Positions 35,801 through 44,061 of a stretch of 64,000 bases of DNA are shown here, piece after piece. This stretch comes from Akkermansiaceae bacterium UBA956 (lineage in GTDB: Bacteria > Verrucomicrobiota > Verrucomicrobiia > Verrucomicrobiales > Akkermansiaceae). The stretch covers positions 124,001 through 188,000 of the forward strand of contig DBCO01000027.1 of NCBI GenBank assembly GCA_002293145.1, in the 5' to 3' direction. How positions within the stretch are numbered: position 1 is the stretch's first letter; each line of letters begins with the position of its first letter. Position numbers and translations under genes: made by a program. The notes under the pieces are model-generated. The model was not told where the DNA came from and did not search any database. It saw only the letters and a program-made list of their open reading frames with translations.

Positions 35801-37660
35801 CAAATTACCACGCGAAGTGTGATTGATATTAAGCCGCACAGTCACATGCTCCACGCGCTGATTTCCCCCGCCTACGGTAAAACTGCGGGTGACACCGGCA
35901 GCACTGTTATCAGGAACGCTCAGCGGAAGACCCGTAGCAGTCACCGCAGTTGTTTTTTGCGTTGCGAGATTCGTCCATGTTGCTGCCATTGTTACAGCGG
36001 TCTGTGCATCGATTAGACCTGCGCCGAAGTCATGGTGAAAATGAATCCCGGCAGCATTATCCAGCCAGCCAGCATCAGCAGGCCGGAATTGGTAGGCACT
36101 GCGAATCAAGATTTCCTGCACATCGCGCCACCCGAGATTTGGATTTTTTTCTAACATTAATGCCACCACACCAGCCGCACTCGGTGTCGAAGAAGAAGTC
36201 CCTCCGAAATCATTGGTGTAGTCACCTCCGTTTGCCGATGTTGCCGTATTGTATCCGTTGCTACCCGTTCGATCGACAGTCGTGATGCCTAGCTCCCCAC
36301 TTGATGGCGCACAAACGACCACGTTGCTTCCCGGTTCAGAATAATACGCGCGAGCACCTAACGAATCTGTAGCTCCGATGGAAATCGTATGAATTGAATT
36401 CGCGTAGCCGTCATAGTTGGAGTTATCGCCTACGTTACCTCCATTTCCCGCTGCCCACAGAATGATCGTGCCCTTGCCTCCGCGTCCCATGGCAGTAGCA
36501 TTTTGCAGCGCAGCCTTGGTTAGAGGGCCAGGCTCTTCTACGATAGTTCCCGTATCATTCGGTCCCCAACTGTTCGACAAAATCGGAATCAAGTTTGACA
36601 AATAGCTCATCGCCTCTGCTTCTTGCGCATCAGTTACAGAAGCGGCAATCAAACGCATACCCACCAGAGTCGCATCGGGCGCGGCGCCAGATACCCCGAG
36701 CGAGTTATTTCCCTTCGCCGCTGCATTTCCCGCGCAGGCTGTACCATGGTCGTCTCCCGTGCTAGGATTCGGATCCGCATCATTGCCGTTCCAATCTTTG
36801 TCGTTGACTGTATCCACGTTCACACTCATATCTGGATGAGACGTCTGCAATCCATCATCTACGATACCAATGCGCACGCCTGCACCCTTAACGCCACCCG
36901 AGCCACCATAATTCCATGCACCTTCGATGTTCATGTGGGTGCGCAGCGAATTACTATTTTTATAGTGCCATTGATCGGCCATGAGAGGATCATTGGGCAT
37001 CGCACGCAACGCACGCTGTGAGGCTAACAAAACATCCGCCGTGGCAATGCCTTGCTGCTCACGGAGGCTAGCCATCATATCAAGCGCTGCAAAAGGATCA
37101 GCCGCTGCCAAAATGATCCATTCGGGGGCATACGTGGGTCGGCTTTTCAATCTTAGGCGATACTTAGCTATGAGCGAACGCTCTAGAGCAGCGTCAGCCT
37201 CTAGGCGCAATTCATTTGTCACCAATCGACGATTCGCCAACGTGCGAGGCTGATTTTGCAAGTAGGCGACAGGAAATACTCCCCCTACTGCAGAGAGCTC
37301 GCGCAAACGCTGTGGCAATGTTTCCCGGGTTGCAGGCGGTTGCAGCTTTGCCATCGTTTCTTTGCCCTGCTCATCGCGCAAAACTGCTTCATCCAAGGCC
37401 ATTACAATCGATTCCCGAGCCGCACCTGAGCCGATGGAATAGACGGCAACATCGTTCACCGCAGCTTCCACCATCGTCCGCTTCTCCACACGACTCACCG
37501 TCGCACTCACCTCAACACTATTCTGATCAGTCTGGTTTTTACCAAGTGATGGAACCAACCCCTGCATGACGACATCATCAGACTCCCGCAACCAGAGGCC
37601 TCCGGCAATCAACAACAATACCAAAAATGATACGGTCAGAACAAAGATGAAGCGTTTCAT
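32807..37660 (-). CDS. Very large secreted kexin-like subtilase with multiple beta domains
   Basis: 1617 residues from the Met at 37660. A signal/anchor helix (about 4-24) and a pro-region of about 220 residues precede an S8 protease domain with catalytic D268 (GIVDDGLQTSH), H305 (DDHGTACAGN), oxyanion N406 (AAGNGG) and S489 (GGTSSSTPSA). VDDG and a following P-domain (RNLEISLTSPSG-like block, GTWTLRVAD) place it in the kexin/proprotein-convertase group. Downstream are Ig-like beta domains, a lamin-tail-like domain, a Calx-beta-like domain and a final Asp-rich DADMDGDGVANGVENILGT calcium-type motif. It should degrade or process extracellular proteins. No C-terminal sorting signal is recognised. 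Confidence 0.85.
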   Translation of the reverse strand: MKRFIFVLTVSFLVLLLIAGGLWLRESDDVVMQGLVPSLGKNQTDQNSVEVSATVSRVEKRTMVEAAVNDVAVYSIGSGAARESIVMALDEAVLRDEQGKETMAKLQPPATRETLPQRLRELSAVGGVFPVAYLQNQPRTLANRRLVTNELRLEADAALERSLIAKYRLRLKSRPTYAPEWIILAAADPFAALDMMASLREQQGIATADVLLASQRALRAMPNDPLMADQWHYKNSNSLRTHMNIEGAWNYGGSGGVKGAGVRIGIVDDGLQTSHPDMSVNVDTVNDKDWNGNDADPNPSTGDDHGTACAGNAAAKGNNSLGVSGAAPDATLVGMRLIAASVTDAQEAEAMSYLSNLIPILSNSWGPNDTGTIVEEPGPLTKAALQNATAMGRGGKGTIILWAAGNGGNVGDNSNYDGYANSIHTISIGATDSLGARAYYSEPGSNVVVCAPSSGELGITTVDRTGSNGYNTATSANGGDYTNDFGGTSSSTPSAAGVVALMLEKNPNLGWRDVQEILIRSAYQFRPADAGWLDNAAGIHFHHDFGAGLIDAQTAVTMAATWTNLATQKTTAVTATGLPLSVPDNSAAGVTRSFTVGGGNQRVEHVTVRLNINHTSRGNLEISLTSPSGMVSRLTEVHTDSNDNFANWTFSSVRHWGESSAGTWTLRVADRSTASNSTGGSLTAAELKIFGTSAASVNPSPSVTITDPSQNRVFSPGRAIAVTVDASDLTGDGNAGVVSSVALLLNGSVVETDLTVPYSFSISPPLGSHTLVARATDSEGASNDSAAINVSLVNQVPIISAVALSASGNLYADEELSVTNVTANDPEGASMTTSYQWQSSSNGSTFTDNASSQNAILTDSASRSGKLWRCRVIVSDGNHSSDSFLSETVQILERPLSSVMAGAGYSYQSGLVLRGMESALSRLAMIHEFSQGAGAAEWVEILTLQAASFRNWSLSDNSASRLTFTASAAWDNIPAGTLIVIYNGAAKDPLLPVDDADPRDGKMIVASNNLTFFSAPSTWPALGNSGDALVLRNASSAVVSRVGYGNDTSSQPNVGAVNAGKAAYYKGGDDAGSWDASQWVVTSSTTVRRRRALTPAISLASGSYSQNFSTTPGASGTTYPDGWSCFNGAVEDLTMSVGTATSATGANYNFDSRIGLLGSGGAFDTGSLVMAIANTTSLNNLRISYDVVKIREQTRSHDFILEYSTTSPTSGYVAVDGASYTSGTIDAGTATSFTNIALPAALENLSSTVYLRWLYTPSALPGSGSRDGLALDNVQISSSTSGTPSLQLTISPSTFAENAGANAATGTVSVAAAPSANLVVALTSSSLLNVSVPNSVTILAGQTSANFAISAIDDNEVDGVANASINAETAGYIAANANITVTDNEAPAEVVTPGWPNSVANQQFVTALRTGSINLPSLFRWASGILVPAGLSLDASSGLISGPLSLTVEAADYPLTIERYNSLNEVVSHSFMLTVTAPPAGTYAAWVGAFANNSQTAADADMDGDGVANGVENILGTRPDLASRGLVQLSAASGQIIFEHSLSNTPASDLSLAYEWSVDLQQWHNGGTTAGGITVNFSTSIMSDVLAPANDVVRVSATATDTTPVKLYARVRVTQAP

Positions 37661-37806
37661 ACAAGTTGGTGACAAAACCTAAAAAAATCGACAATAAAAA
37701 AGCAAGTAATATGCCAGCATCAAAAGAAACGCAAATGTTGCAAATCAATGATTTCCATCACTTGAATCCGTTCTTTTCGTCTCGCGATTACCAGATCTAC
37801 CTCTAT

Positions 37807-40107
37807 TTATGGCAAAATGCCAATTTCCGCAGCTCCCGCGTATGGCTTCCCTGCGGCACCTGATTGGGAGCGAAAACGAAAAAAACGCGCCTGCTGCTTT
37901 TCAGTCAATACTTGAGTTCTCAGCGATGGATCGTTAACAAGATTACCAAAATGAAAATCCACCGCAGGATTCCAATTTTTGCCATCTTTACTAAACTCCA
38001 TCGTTCCGCGCTCAACCATACTATCTGGCACTTGTCGATCTTGTCGCGGTAAATACGTGAAGCCTCCGACCATCAACTCGCGCCCCATATCGACAGTTAA
38101 GTGATGTGGATGGCTCGGGATCGGTTCATTCCACGAACTATGCCAGTAGCTTTGCGCATTGCCATCGATCGCTTTTGCTGCCGAATACGTGGCATCGTGC
38201 TCGCTGCTGCACTCCACCACTTTCCAAGCAATCGGTGAAATACCCAATCTTTGCTCAGTGATCGGTCCAATGCGTTCACCCTGCACCACACAAGCTTTGA
38301 GCAAACCTCCTTGCGATAGATTGATCGCTTGCTCATAGCGAGTCGAATGCGCATCAGGCACAGTGCCATCTGTCGTGTAAACAAAACGCCACGAGTTTGA
38401 TGGATCACCCTGACCATGAGGCTTCCAAGAAAAATCAGCATTCTGCGACAGAGAAATCACCACTTTGCCCGCGGCATCGCTCCCGATCAATGGTGCTGGC
38501 AAGGGAACTGCATAATGATAAACTTCTAAGCTCGCCAACGCAGGAGCCATCCGCGCCTTGATAACACGCAAGCGGATGCGCTCGGTTTTCACCGCGGGAA
38601 AACGCAGAATTTTACGAAAGCCTACAGTTTTTCCTTTGGCCACTTCTTGCCACTTACCATCGAGCCACACATCTACCGCATGCTCCGCGATGCGTTGGCC
38701 GACTTTATCCACAGCCTCGCGTACTACCACGCGGTTGATTTCTTTCGCCGCAGCCAAACGCATTTCAACTTCGCAGCTCGGATCTTTCGGCTGCCAAAAA
38801 GTTGTTAGATCATTATCTAACAACTTCTCTTCAGCAGAATTAGCTCCTTTCATCAAAGCACGATTCCCATACGTCGACTCGATCCGTCGCCCCACTTCTT
38901 CCAGGCAAGCCACATCACGATCGGAAAACAAACCATGATTATTCGGTGGCACGTTGAGTAAAAACACTCCGTTGCCGCCTGCACCACGTTCATAAATATC
39001 GAACACATCATCCGCAGTGCGCACACTTTGCTCATGTTCATTGCGCCAAAACCAGCCTGCGCGGATGGACGTATTTACTTCAGGAACCAGATAATACAGC
39101 GACTTAGCAGGATACTTTTTACCATAGACATCATACTCTTTTTGCGCGATCAACGCGTCCGATGCTACATCGTCCTGAGGCCGGTCAATGCCACTTTCTT
39201 CTAACGATGAAACCGTCAACACATTCCACTCCTCCTCACGGGTGCCTCCCGCTTCATTGCCACACCAACGCACATCAGGTCCGCCGAAAATCACTGCTTG
39301 CGGTGCCAGTTGCCGGATCAGCGCGAACCATTCCTTTTTGATGTAAGTCTGCCCACCTTTTTGCTTGGGATGCGCCCCATCAAACCACACTTCATGGATT
39401 GGCCCATACTCTGTGAGCAATTCGTAAAGTTGATTCATAAAATATCGGTTGTAATCATCCGCTTCCACTGCAATCACCGGCGCACCCTTCGGTTTGTCCG
39501 AGCGCACTTGAGACGGGTTCGATGAAAATGTTTCCGCAGAAGTAGGAATCATTGAGGCACGTGGTTTACTGCCGTTGCCATAGAGCCCCTTGGCACTCTC
39601 CATTTGATACAAATCCGCAGGCGAAAGATACACGCCCAGTTTCAATCCATGCCTGCGACAAGACGCCGCCAGATCTTTCAACACATCCCCCTTGCCTCCG
39701 CGCCATGGTGTCGCACGCACCGAGAACTCTTGGTTGTAGCGGGTCTGCCACAAGCATAATCCATCGTGATGTTTCACCGTAATCAACATCAACTTCATGC
39801 CCGCTGCTTTTGCCACACGACACCATTGATCGGTGTCCAGCGTATCACCCGGATTGAATAACTTCGGATCCTCCTTGCCGCTACCCCATTCCTGCCCCGT
39901 GAAAGTATTGATGCCGATGTGAATAAAACAAGTGAAGTCGAGCGCCAAAAAGTCGGTTTGCTGTGTCGAGGGAACCACCTGCGCCGCAAGCTTCACGATT
40001 TCCTCTGACGTCGCCCGCTGAGGAATCGGCACCTGATGCACATACGGTTGCGCCATCAGCAACGTAACGCTGGACAAGAGAGAACAGAGAATAAAAATGA
40101 AGTTCAT
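37807..40107 (-). CDS. Secreted alpha-L-fucosidase (GH29) with C-terminal F5/8-type domain
   Basis: 766 residues, signal peptide about 1-20. The GH29 barrel is clear: FIHIGINTFTGQEWG, LITVKHHDGLCLW (108-120), and the nucleophile D243 in EVWFDGAHP. The C-terminal third contains galactose-binding-like (F5/8 type C) modules, for example AKAIDGNAQSYWHSSW. By family it releases terminal fucose from glycans in the periplasm or outside, a typical activity of algal-polysaccharide-degrading verrucomicrobia. A 12-bp palindrome sits immediately before its ATG. Confidence 0.9.
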   Translation of the reverse strand: MNFIFILCSLLSSVTLLMAQPYVHQVPIPQRATSEEIVKLAAQVVPSTQQTDFLALDFTCFIHIGINTFTGQEWGSGKEDPKLFNPGDTLDTDQWCRVAKAAGMKLMLITVKHHDGLCLWQTRYNQEFSVRATPWRGGKGDVLKDLAASCRRHGLKLGVYLSPADLYQMESAKGLYGNGSKPRASMIPTSAETFSSNPSQVRSDKPKGAPVIAVEADDYNRYFMNQLYELLTEYGPIHEVWFDGAHPKQKGGQTYIKKEWFALIRQLAPQAVIFGGPDVRWCGNEAGGTREEEWNVLTVSSLEESGIDRPQDDVASDALIAQKEYDVYGKKYPAKSLYYLVPEVNTSIRAGWFWRNEHEQSVRTADDVFDIYERGAGGNGVFLLNVPPNNHGLFSDRDVACLEEVGRRIESTYGNRALMKGANSAEEKLLDNDLTTFWQPKDPSCEVEMRLAAAKEINRVVVREAVDKVGQRIAEHAVDVWLDGKWQEVAKGKTVGFRKILRFPAVKTERIRLRVIKARMAPALASLEVYHYAVPLPAPLIGSDAAGKVVISLSQNADFSWKPHGQGDPSNSWRFVYTTDGTVPDAHSTRYEQAINLSQGGLLKACVVQGERIGPITEQRLGISPIAWKVVECSSEHDATYSAAKAIDGNAQSYWHSSWNEPIPSHPHHLTVDMGRELMVGGFTYLPRQDRQVPDSMVERGTMEFSKDGKNWNPAVDFHFGNLVNDPSLRTQVLTEKQQARFFRFRSQSGAAGKPYAGAAEIGILP

Positions 40108-40108
40108 T

Positions 40109-40120
40109 TTGATATATCAA
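40109..40120. promoter_or_regulatory. 12-bp palindrome TTGATATATCAA at the fucosidase start
   Basis: A perfect palindrome one base upstream of the fucosidase ATG (minus strand). It could be an operator, or part of an AT-rich leaderless promoter. No regulator gene is adjacent, so the assignment is tentative. Confidence 0.35.
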
Positions 40121-40231
40121 TAATACCAATCCACCAGCAAGGTGTCAATTAAATCCATGAGTGCTTTCATTAGGCTGATGCAGGGTCCCACTCATACACA
40201 TCCATTCGATAGCTCCCTTAGCCTAGCCCTT

Positions 40232-40678
40232 CTAAAATTCAGCAAAGGTTACATGATGAATGCCTACACCTACGAGAGTATTGAGAACATCGAGCATACG
40301 TTGCTGCGAAGTCATCTCATGAGTGTTGATTTGCACCAGCGGATTTTTACTGCTATCGCGCAATAGGAGAAGTTGCTGGGTGAGCAACGGTAGATCGCGC
40401 GAACTCACATCCGTATCGAGCAACATCATGCTAGACCCTGATCCAGTGCTGATAGACCCATGCTCATCAAGTGAGATGAATAGCGGCTCGACCGAATTGG
40501 AATTTGAATTCATTTCTCGATCTCCAGGAAGCAGCATCGCCATATCCATTTCTCTTTTCTGAATCGTAGCGGCGACAAGAAAATAAATGAGCAGGAGGAA
40601 GCAAACATCGATCAGTGAGGAGATATCCAGCGTAGGTTCTGAATCTTGCGCAACTGCATAGGATTTATGACGAGCCAT
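40232..40678 (-). CDS. exbD: ExbD/TolR-family protein, isolated paralogue
   Basis: 148 residues. One N-terminal membrane helix carries the channel aspartate in LDISSLIDVCFLLLIYFLV (residues 18-36), the position of ExbD Asp25, followed by a periplasmic domain ending in LVGVGIHHVTFAEF. It is strikingly similar to the ExbD at 47234, sharing MARHK/R, the DISSLIDVCFLLLIYFLVA segment and the C-terminal pattern, so it is a recent duplicate. No ExbB gene is next to it; it must use a partner encoded elsewhere, perhaps the ExbB at 48234. Confidence 0.88.
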   Translation of the reverse strand: MARHKSYAVAQDSEPTLDISSLIDVCFLLLIYFLVAATIQKREMDMAMLLPGDREMNSNSNSVEPLFISLDEHGSISTGSGSSMMLLDTDVSSRDLPLLTQQLLLLRDSSKNPLVQINTHEMTSQQRMLDVLNTLVGVGIHHVTFAEF

Positions 40679-40759
40679 AGCGGTGGTATTTTTGGTTAGA
40701 GCAAAACGTAATTTGTTTCACTTCCATACCAACGGATGGGTATGCGACGGCCTTAGAAA

Positions 40760-42010
40760 TCATTTTTGATATCGATAAATCCCCTCTTTTCCACTCACGA
40801 AGTAGGCGATCAAACAGGCAAGCGCAAACCACATTGCATCATGTAGGCCAAAGATCTCCATGCCCAGAATCGTGCAGCTCAACGGCGTTTTGGCAGCACC
40901 CGCAAACACCGCAATCAGTCCCAGACCCGCAAACAGTTCCACGGGCATCCCCATTCGTGAGCCTAACACATTTCCTAGCGCCGCGCCGATGAAAAACAGC
41001 GGAGTCACCTCACCGCCCTTGAATCCACTCGACAAAGTGATCACCGTAAAAAGCAGCTTCCACGCCCAGCTCCAGTCATCGGCACCTCCGGGTTCGAAGC
41101 TAGACAAAATCGATACCCCGCCATCGCGCATCGCCGTGACGCCGAGGCCCAAGTAATCCGCTGATCCGCAGAGCATCACCATCAGGATCACCAATACACC
41201 GCCCCAAAATGCTCGCCATACAGGGCTCTCCCACGCACGCGCAAATCCACGCGTGGCGAGATCAGATGCGGCAACAAACAATCGCCCCGTGAGACCGAAA
41301 CATAGTGCAGCCGTTATAACTGCTATGCCCAGAGTAAACGATGGCACCGCAAGTCCATCCCGAGTGAGACCACAGCCACGATAGTCCGTGTGATGCACTC
41401 CCCACGCGAGGCAAGCCGCATAGCCCAGCCACGCTGCCGCCAACGCCGTAGGCAGCAAGCGCCAATGCCACCGACCGCGCACGGGCAGCTCCACCGCAAA
41501 AATCGCCCCAGCCCAAGGAGTGCCGAACACCGCACCAAAACCCGCAGCGATGCCCGCCATCAATAACAACCGCTGTTGATTTTTTTCTAACGAAAAAATC
41601 CGATTCACCGTTGCCGCGATGCCGCCACCCATCTGCACGGCAGTTCCCTCACGACCCGCAGATCCACCAAACGCATGCGTGATCAGGGTGGCTAACAAAA
41701 CCATGGGAACCAAACGCAAAGGCACATTGCCGTGCAGCTCATGCATTTCTTTCACTAACAAATGCGTACCCTGCCCCGCATTGCCTCCCCATCGCTGATA
41801 CATCCACGCCAAAAACATACCTACCACAGGCAGGCCTAACAACATCATCGGATGAACCGCATGAAAGCGAGTCACAAAATCAAGACTAACTAAAAACAAG
41901 GCACCTAGTGAACCTGAAACGGCGGCCACGATGACAACACCTATCACAAAGCGCAACCATCCACCATGAAAAAGCGGCGGCAGTGTAGCTGCTTGATTTC
42001 CTTCATTCAT
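40760..42010 (-). CDS. CLC-family anion transporter, likely fluoride/proton antiporter type
   Basis: 416 residues from the ATG at 42010, one base after the kdsD stop. About 10 hydrophobic helices. GREGT at 119-123 holds the gating glutamate E121. Instead of the chloride-type GSGIP the protein has GNAGQGTHLL, and instead of GxFxP it has GGEVTPLFF (about 332-340), with Val/Thr at the position of the CLC-F transporters. These features suggest the fluoride-exporting CLC-F branch rather than a chloride/proton exchanger, but that is inference. No fluoride-type riboswitch is seen upstream; it lies in the kdsD transcript. Confidence 0.75.
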   Translation of the reverse strand: MNEGNQAATLPPLFHGGWLRFVIGVVIVAAVSGSLGALFLVSLDFVTRFHAVHPMMLLGLPVVGMFLAWMYQRWGGNAGQGTHLLVKEMHELHGNVPLRLVPMVLLATLITHAFGGSAGREGTAVQMGGGIAATVNRIFSLEKNQQRLLLMAGIAAGFGAVFGTPWAGAIFAVELPVRGRWHWRLLPTALAAAWLGYAACLAWGVHHTDYRGCGLTRDGLAVPSFTLGIAVITAALCFGLTGRLFVAASDLATRGFARAWESPVWRAFWGGVLVILMVMLCGSADYLGLGVTAMRDGGVSILSSFEPGGADDWSWAWKLLFTVITLSSGFKGGEVTPLFFIGAALGNVLGSRMGMPVELFAGLGLIAVFAGAAKTPLSCTILGMEIFGLHDAMWFALACLIAYFVSGKEGIYRYQK

Positions 42011-42011
42011 C

Positions 42012-42983
42012 TCACATGATTCGCAACCGCGCCAGGTCTTGCGTATCCACAAGCCCAACGGGACGCAACTCATCATCGAGCACAACCACATCATCGATAC
42101 GATGCGAGCCAATGGTATTCACGGCTTGTACCGCTAAGGATGAGGCCTGCACCGTAATGGGCTGGCGCGTCATGTAGTCGGCCACCGCATGCGCTCCGAG
42201 ATGTGGATTTTTTTGGAACGACCTTACAAAATCACCGTGCGTGAACACACCGGCCAACTTGCCATCTGATGCTGCAATCACACATGCCCCCGAACGTGCC
42301 TGGGTCATCGCCACCAAGGCATCATTCACCGTGGCCGATTCATGCACATACGCCAGTGAGTCACCCGTGCGCATGATGTCAGAAACTTTGGTCAACAAGG
42401 CGCGACCGAGTGAACCTCCTGGATGGTATCGTGCGAAATCTTTTTCCGTGAAACCACGTGCATCAAGCAGAGCCATCGCTAGCGCGTCACCCATTACCAA
42501 CATCGCCGTCGATGATGAAGTAGGTGCTAGGTTAAGTGGACAAGCTTCACGCTCGACGGAGGTATCCAGCACCAGATCCGCATGCTCAGCCAGAGTGGAT
42601 TGAACCTTGCCCGTCATCGCAATCAAACACGCAGCTGGACGCTTCAAAAATGGCAACAAGTGCAGTAACTCCACCGTTTCGCCTGAGTAGGACATCGCAA
42701 TCACTGCATCGCCATCGGACACCAGACCAAGATCGCCGTGTAGGGCATTTTGCGAATTCAGCACTACAGTAGTCGCGCCTGTCGAGTTCAAAGTCGCCGC
42801 AATTTTGTGGCCAATGTTGCCAGATTTTCCTACGCCAACAACGACGATTTTCCCGCGCTGCTCAAGAGTTTTTTGCAGCAATTCTACCGCGCGGGTAAAC
42901 GAATCATCGAGCCGATTAGACAGAGCAATAAGACAATCCGATTCCATCAGAATCACCTGCCGTCCTAATTCAATAGCATTCAT
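42012..42983 (-). CDS. kdsD: D-arabinose 5-phosphate isomerase (KpsF/GutQ/KdsD)
   Basis: 323 residues. The SIS sugar isomerase domain (about 1-180) has VVVGVGKSGNIGHKIAATLNS and ALHGDLGLVSDGDAVIAMSYS; two CBS domains follow (about 200-323), ending near RIM. It makes arabinose 5-phosphate, the precursor of Kdo in lipopolysaccharide, implying an outer membrane with LPS. Its stop is one base from the CLC transporter start, so the two are cotranscribed. Confidence 0.93.
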   Translation of the reverse strand: MNAIELGRQVILMESDCLIALSNRLDDSFTRAVELLQKTLEQRGKIVVVGVGKSGNIGHKIAATLNSTGATTVVLNSQNALHGDLGLVSDGDAVIAMSYSGETVELLHLLPFLKRPAACLIAMTGKVQSTLAEHADLVLDTSVEREACPLNLAPTSSSTAMLVMGDALAMALLDARGFTEKDFARYHPGGSLGRALLTKVSDIMRTGDSLAYVHESATVNDALVAMTQARSGACVIAASDGKLAGVFTHGDFVRSFQKNPHLGAHAVADYMTRQPITVQASSLAVQAVNTIGSHRIDDVVVLDDELRPVGLVDTQDLARLRIM

Positions 42984-43030
42984 AGAAATCTAGCACCTAC
43001 TGCTCTTGGCTACAGGAGGCAGAGGGGAAC

Positions 43031-44032
43031 TTACTTTTTCTCAGGCACAGCTGGCTTAGCAGCTTCTTTGGATGCATCAGGCTTATTGATAGCAGGCTTA
43101 TATTTTAGCAAAATCGATTGAGAAGCTGACAATTTTTTGCCGTTACCAAGGGTCAGTTCATACAAAGCAGCAATTGCGCCGGCTTCCTGCAAGTTCAGGT
43201 AGCCCGTGGAGAATTTATTTTCATCCTCAGTACCCCAAAGTCTCATCGCCAATTTCACCTCTTCATTAGCAAGGTGAACACGCATGATGCCTTGAGCAGA
43301 TTGCTCGGCAATTTCCTCCGTGCCACCTGCATCGGCGACCAAAGCCGCATTAAACGAATTAAGAGCCTTGCTTTCCTGCTTGAGCGCCTCATAGGCCAAG
43401 CCCATGCAATAAGCCACTTGTGCCCGTTGATAGGAAGGAAGTTTCTCCTGCATGCGGTCATTACCCAGAGCAACCACGCGGTCCCAAGACTTCGTGCGCA
43501 CGGCATCCCAAAAAACATATAGCTCCAATTGACGCAAATGATGATCGCGCATCAATCCATCTTTGCGGAAACCTTCCAAGGCCTTGGACAATCCTTCGAG
43601 ATCACCGAGACGGCGCAAGCATTCGAGTTCGTAAAAGGCGCCGAGTGTCGAGTAGTTGTGATCGAGTGCTGTCGTAGGCTTAAACATCACCTTGCACTTG
43701 GCAAAATTTTCTTTCGCCTCTGCATACTTGCGGCCTTGGTATTCTTCCATGGCTTGACGATAGATCGGAGGCTCCAGCAAATAGACTGCTTGGCACTCCG
43801 AGATGTTCATATCCTCGGTGTCAATCGCCTGCGGAGTCGTTTTGTAGCGAATCTGCGTCTTGGTGGCAGCCACGATGAAAGCGTCATCTTTATTGCCATC
43901 AGCGTAAATGATGAAGGCAGGTGCCTGAGTCGCCGCGACGGCGGCAGGTGCGGCAGGTGCTGCTGCATCTTGAGCCATCACAGGAACTGCGAGCAAAGCA
44001 ATGAGAGTAGTTACGGAAAAAAGTGTTTTCAT
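43031..44032 (-). CDS. Secreted protein of unknown function linked to the ExbB/TPR cluster
   Basis: 333 residues; signal peptide about 1-20 (ALLAVPVMAQ) and an Ala/Pro spacer. The body is largely helical with TPR-like spacing (YQGRKYAEAKENFAKCKVMF, GLAYEALKQESKALNSFNAAL), ending in a Lys/Ala/Pro tail. It starts 30 bases after the end of the 996-residue TPR gene, with a TATTAT box before it, so it may be cotranscribed and also have its own promoter. The most likely role is a periplasmic partner of the TPR and ExbB/ExbD proteins; this is inferred from neighbours only. Confidence 0.75.
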   Translation of the reverse strand: MKTLFSVTTLIALLAVPVMAQDAAAPAAPAAVAATQAPAFIIYADGNKDDAFIVAATKTQIRYKTTPQAIDTEDMNISECQAVYLLEPPIYRQAMEEYQGRKYAEAKENFAKCKVMFKPTTALDHNYSTLGAFYELECLRRLGDLEGLSKALEGFRKDGLMRDHHLRQLELYVFWDAVRTKSWDRVVALGNDRMQEKLPSYQRAQVAYCMGLAYEALKQESKALNSFNAALVADAGGTEEIAEQSAQGIMRVHLANEEVKLAMRLWGTEDENKFSTGYLNLQEAGAIAALYELTLGNGKKLSASQSILLKYKPAINKPDASKEAAKPAVPEKK

Positions 44033-44037
44033 AATCG

Positions 44038-44043
44038 ATAATA
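44038..44043 (-). promoter_or_regulatory. Possible -10 TATTAT before the 333-residue gene
   Basis: On the minus strand TATTAT ends 5 bases before the ATG, in the 29-base gap after the TPR gene. The layout would give a leaderless message. No -35 match; the upstream region is the end of the TPR coding sequence. Confidence 0.3.
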
Positions 44044-44061
44044 CGTTGAAATTCGTTAGGA

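Noticed and set aside
40600..43000. Fluoride riboswitch near the CLC transporter
   Set aside because: I looked for the conserved pseudoknot pattern upstream of kdsD and the CLC gene and saw none; the gene lies inside a transcript.
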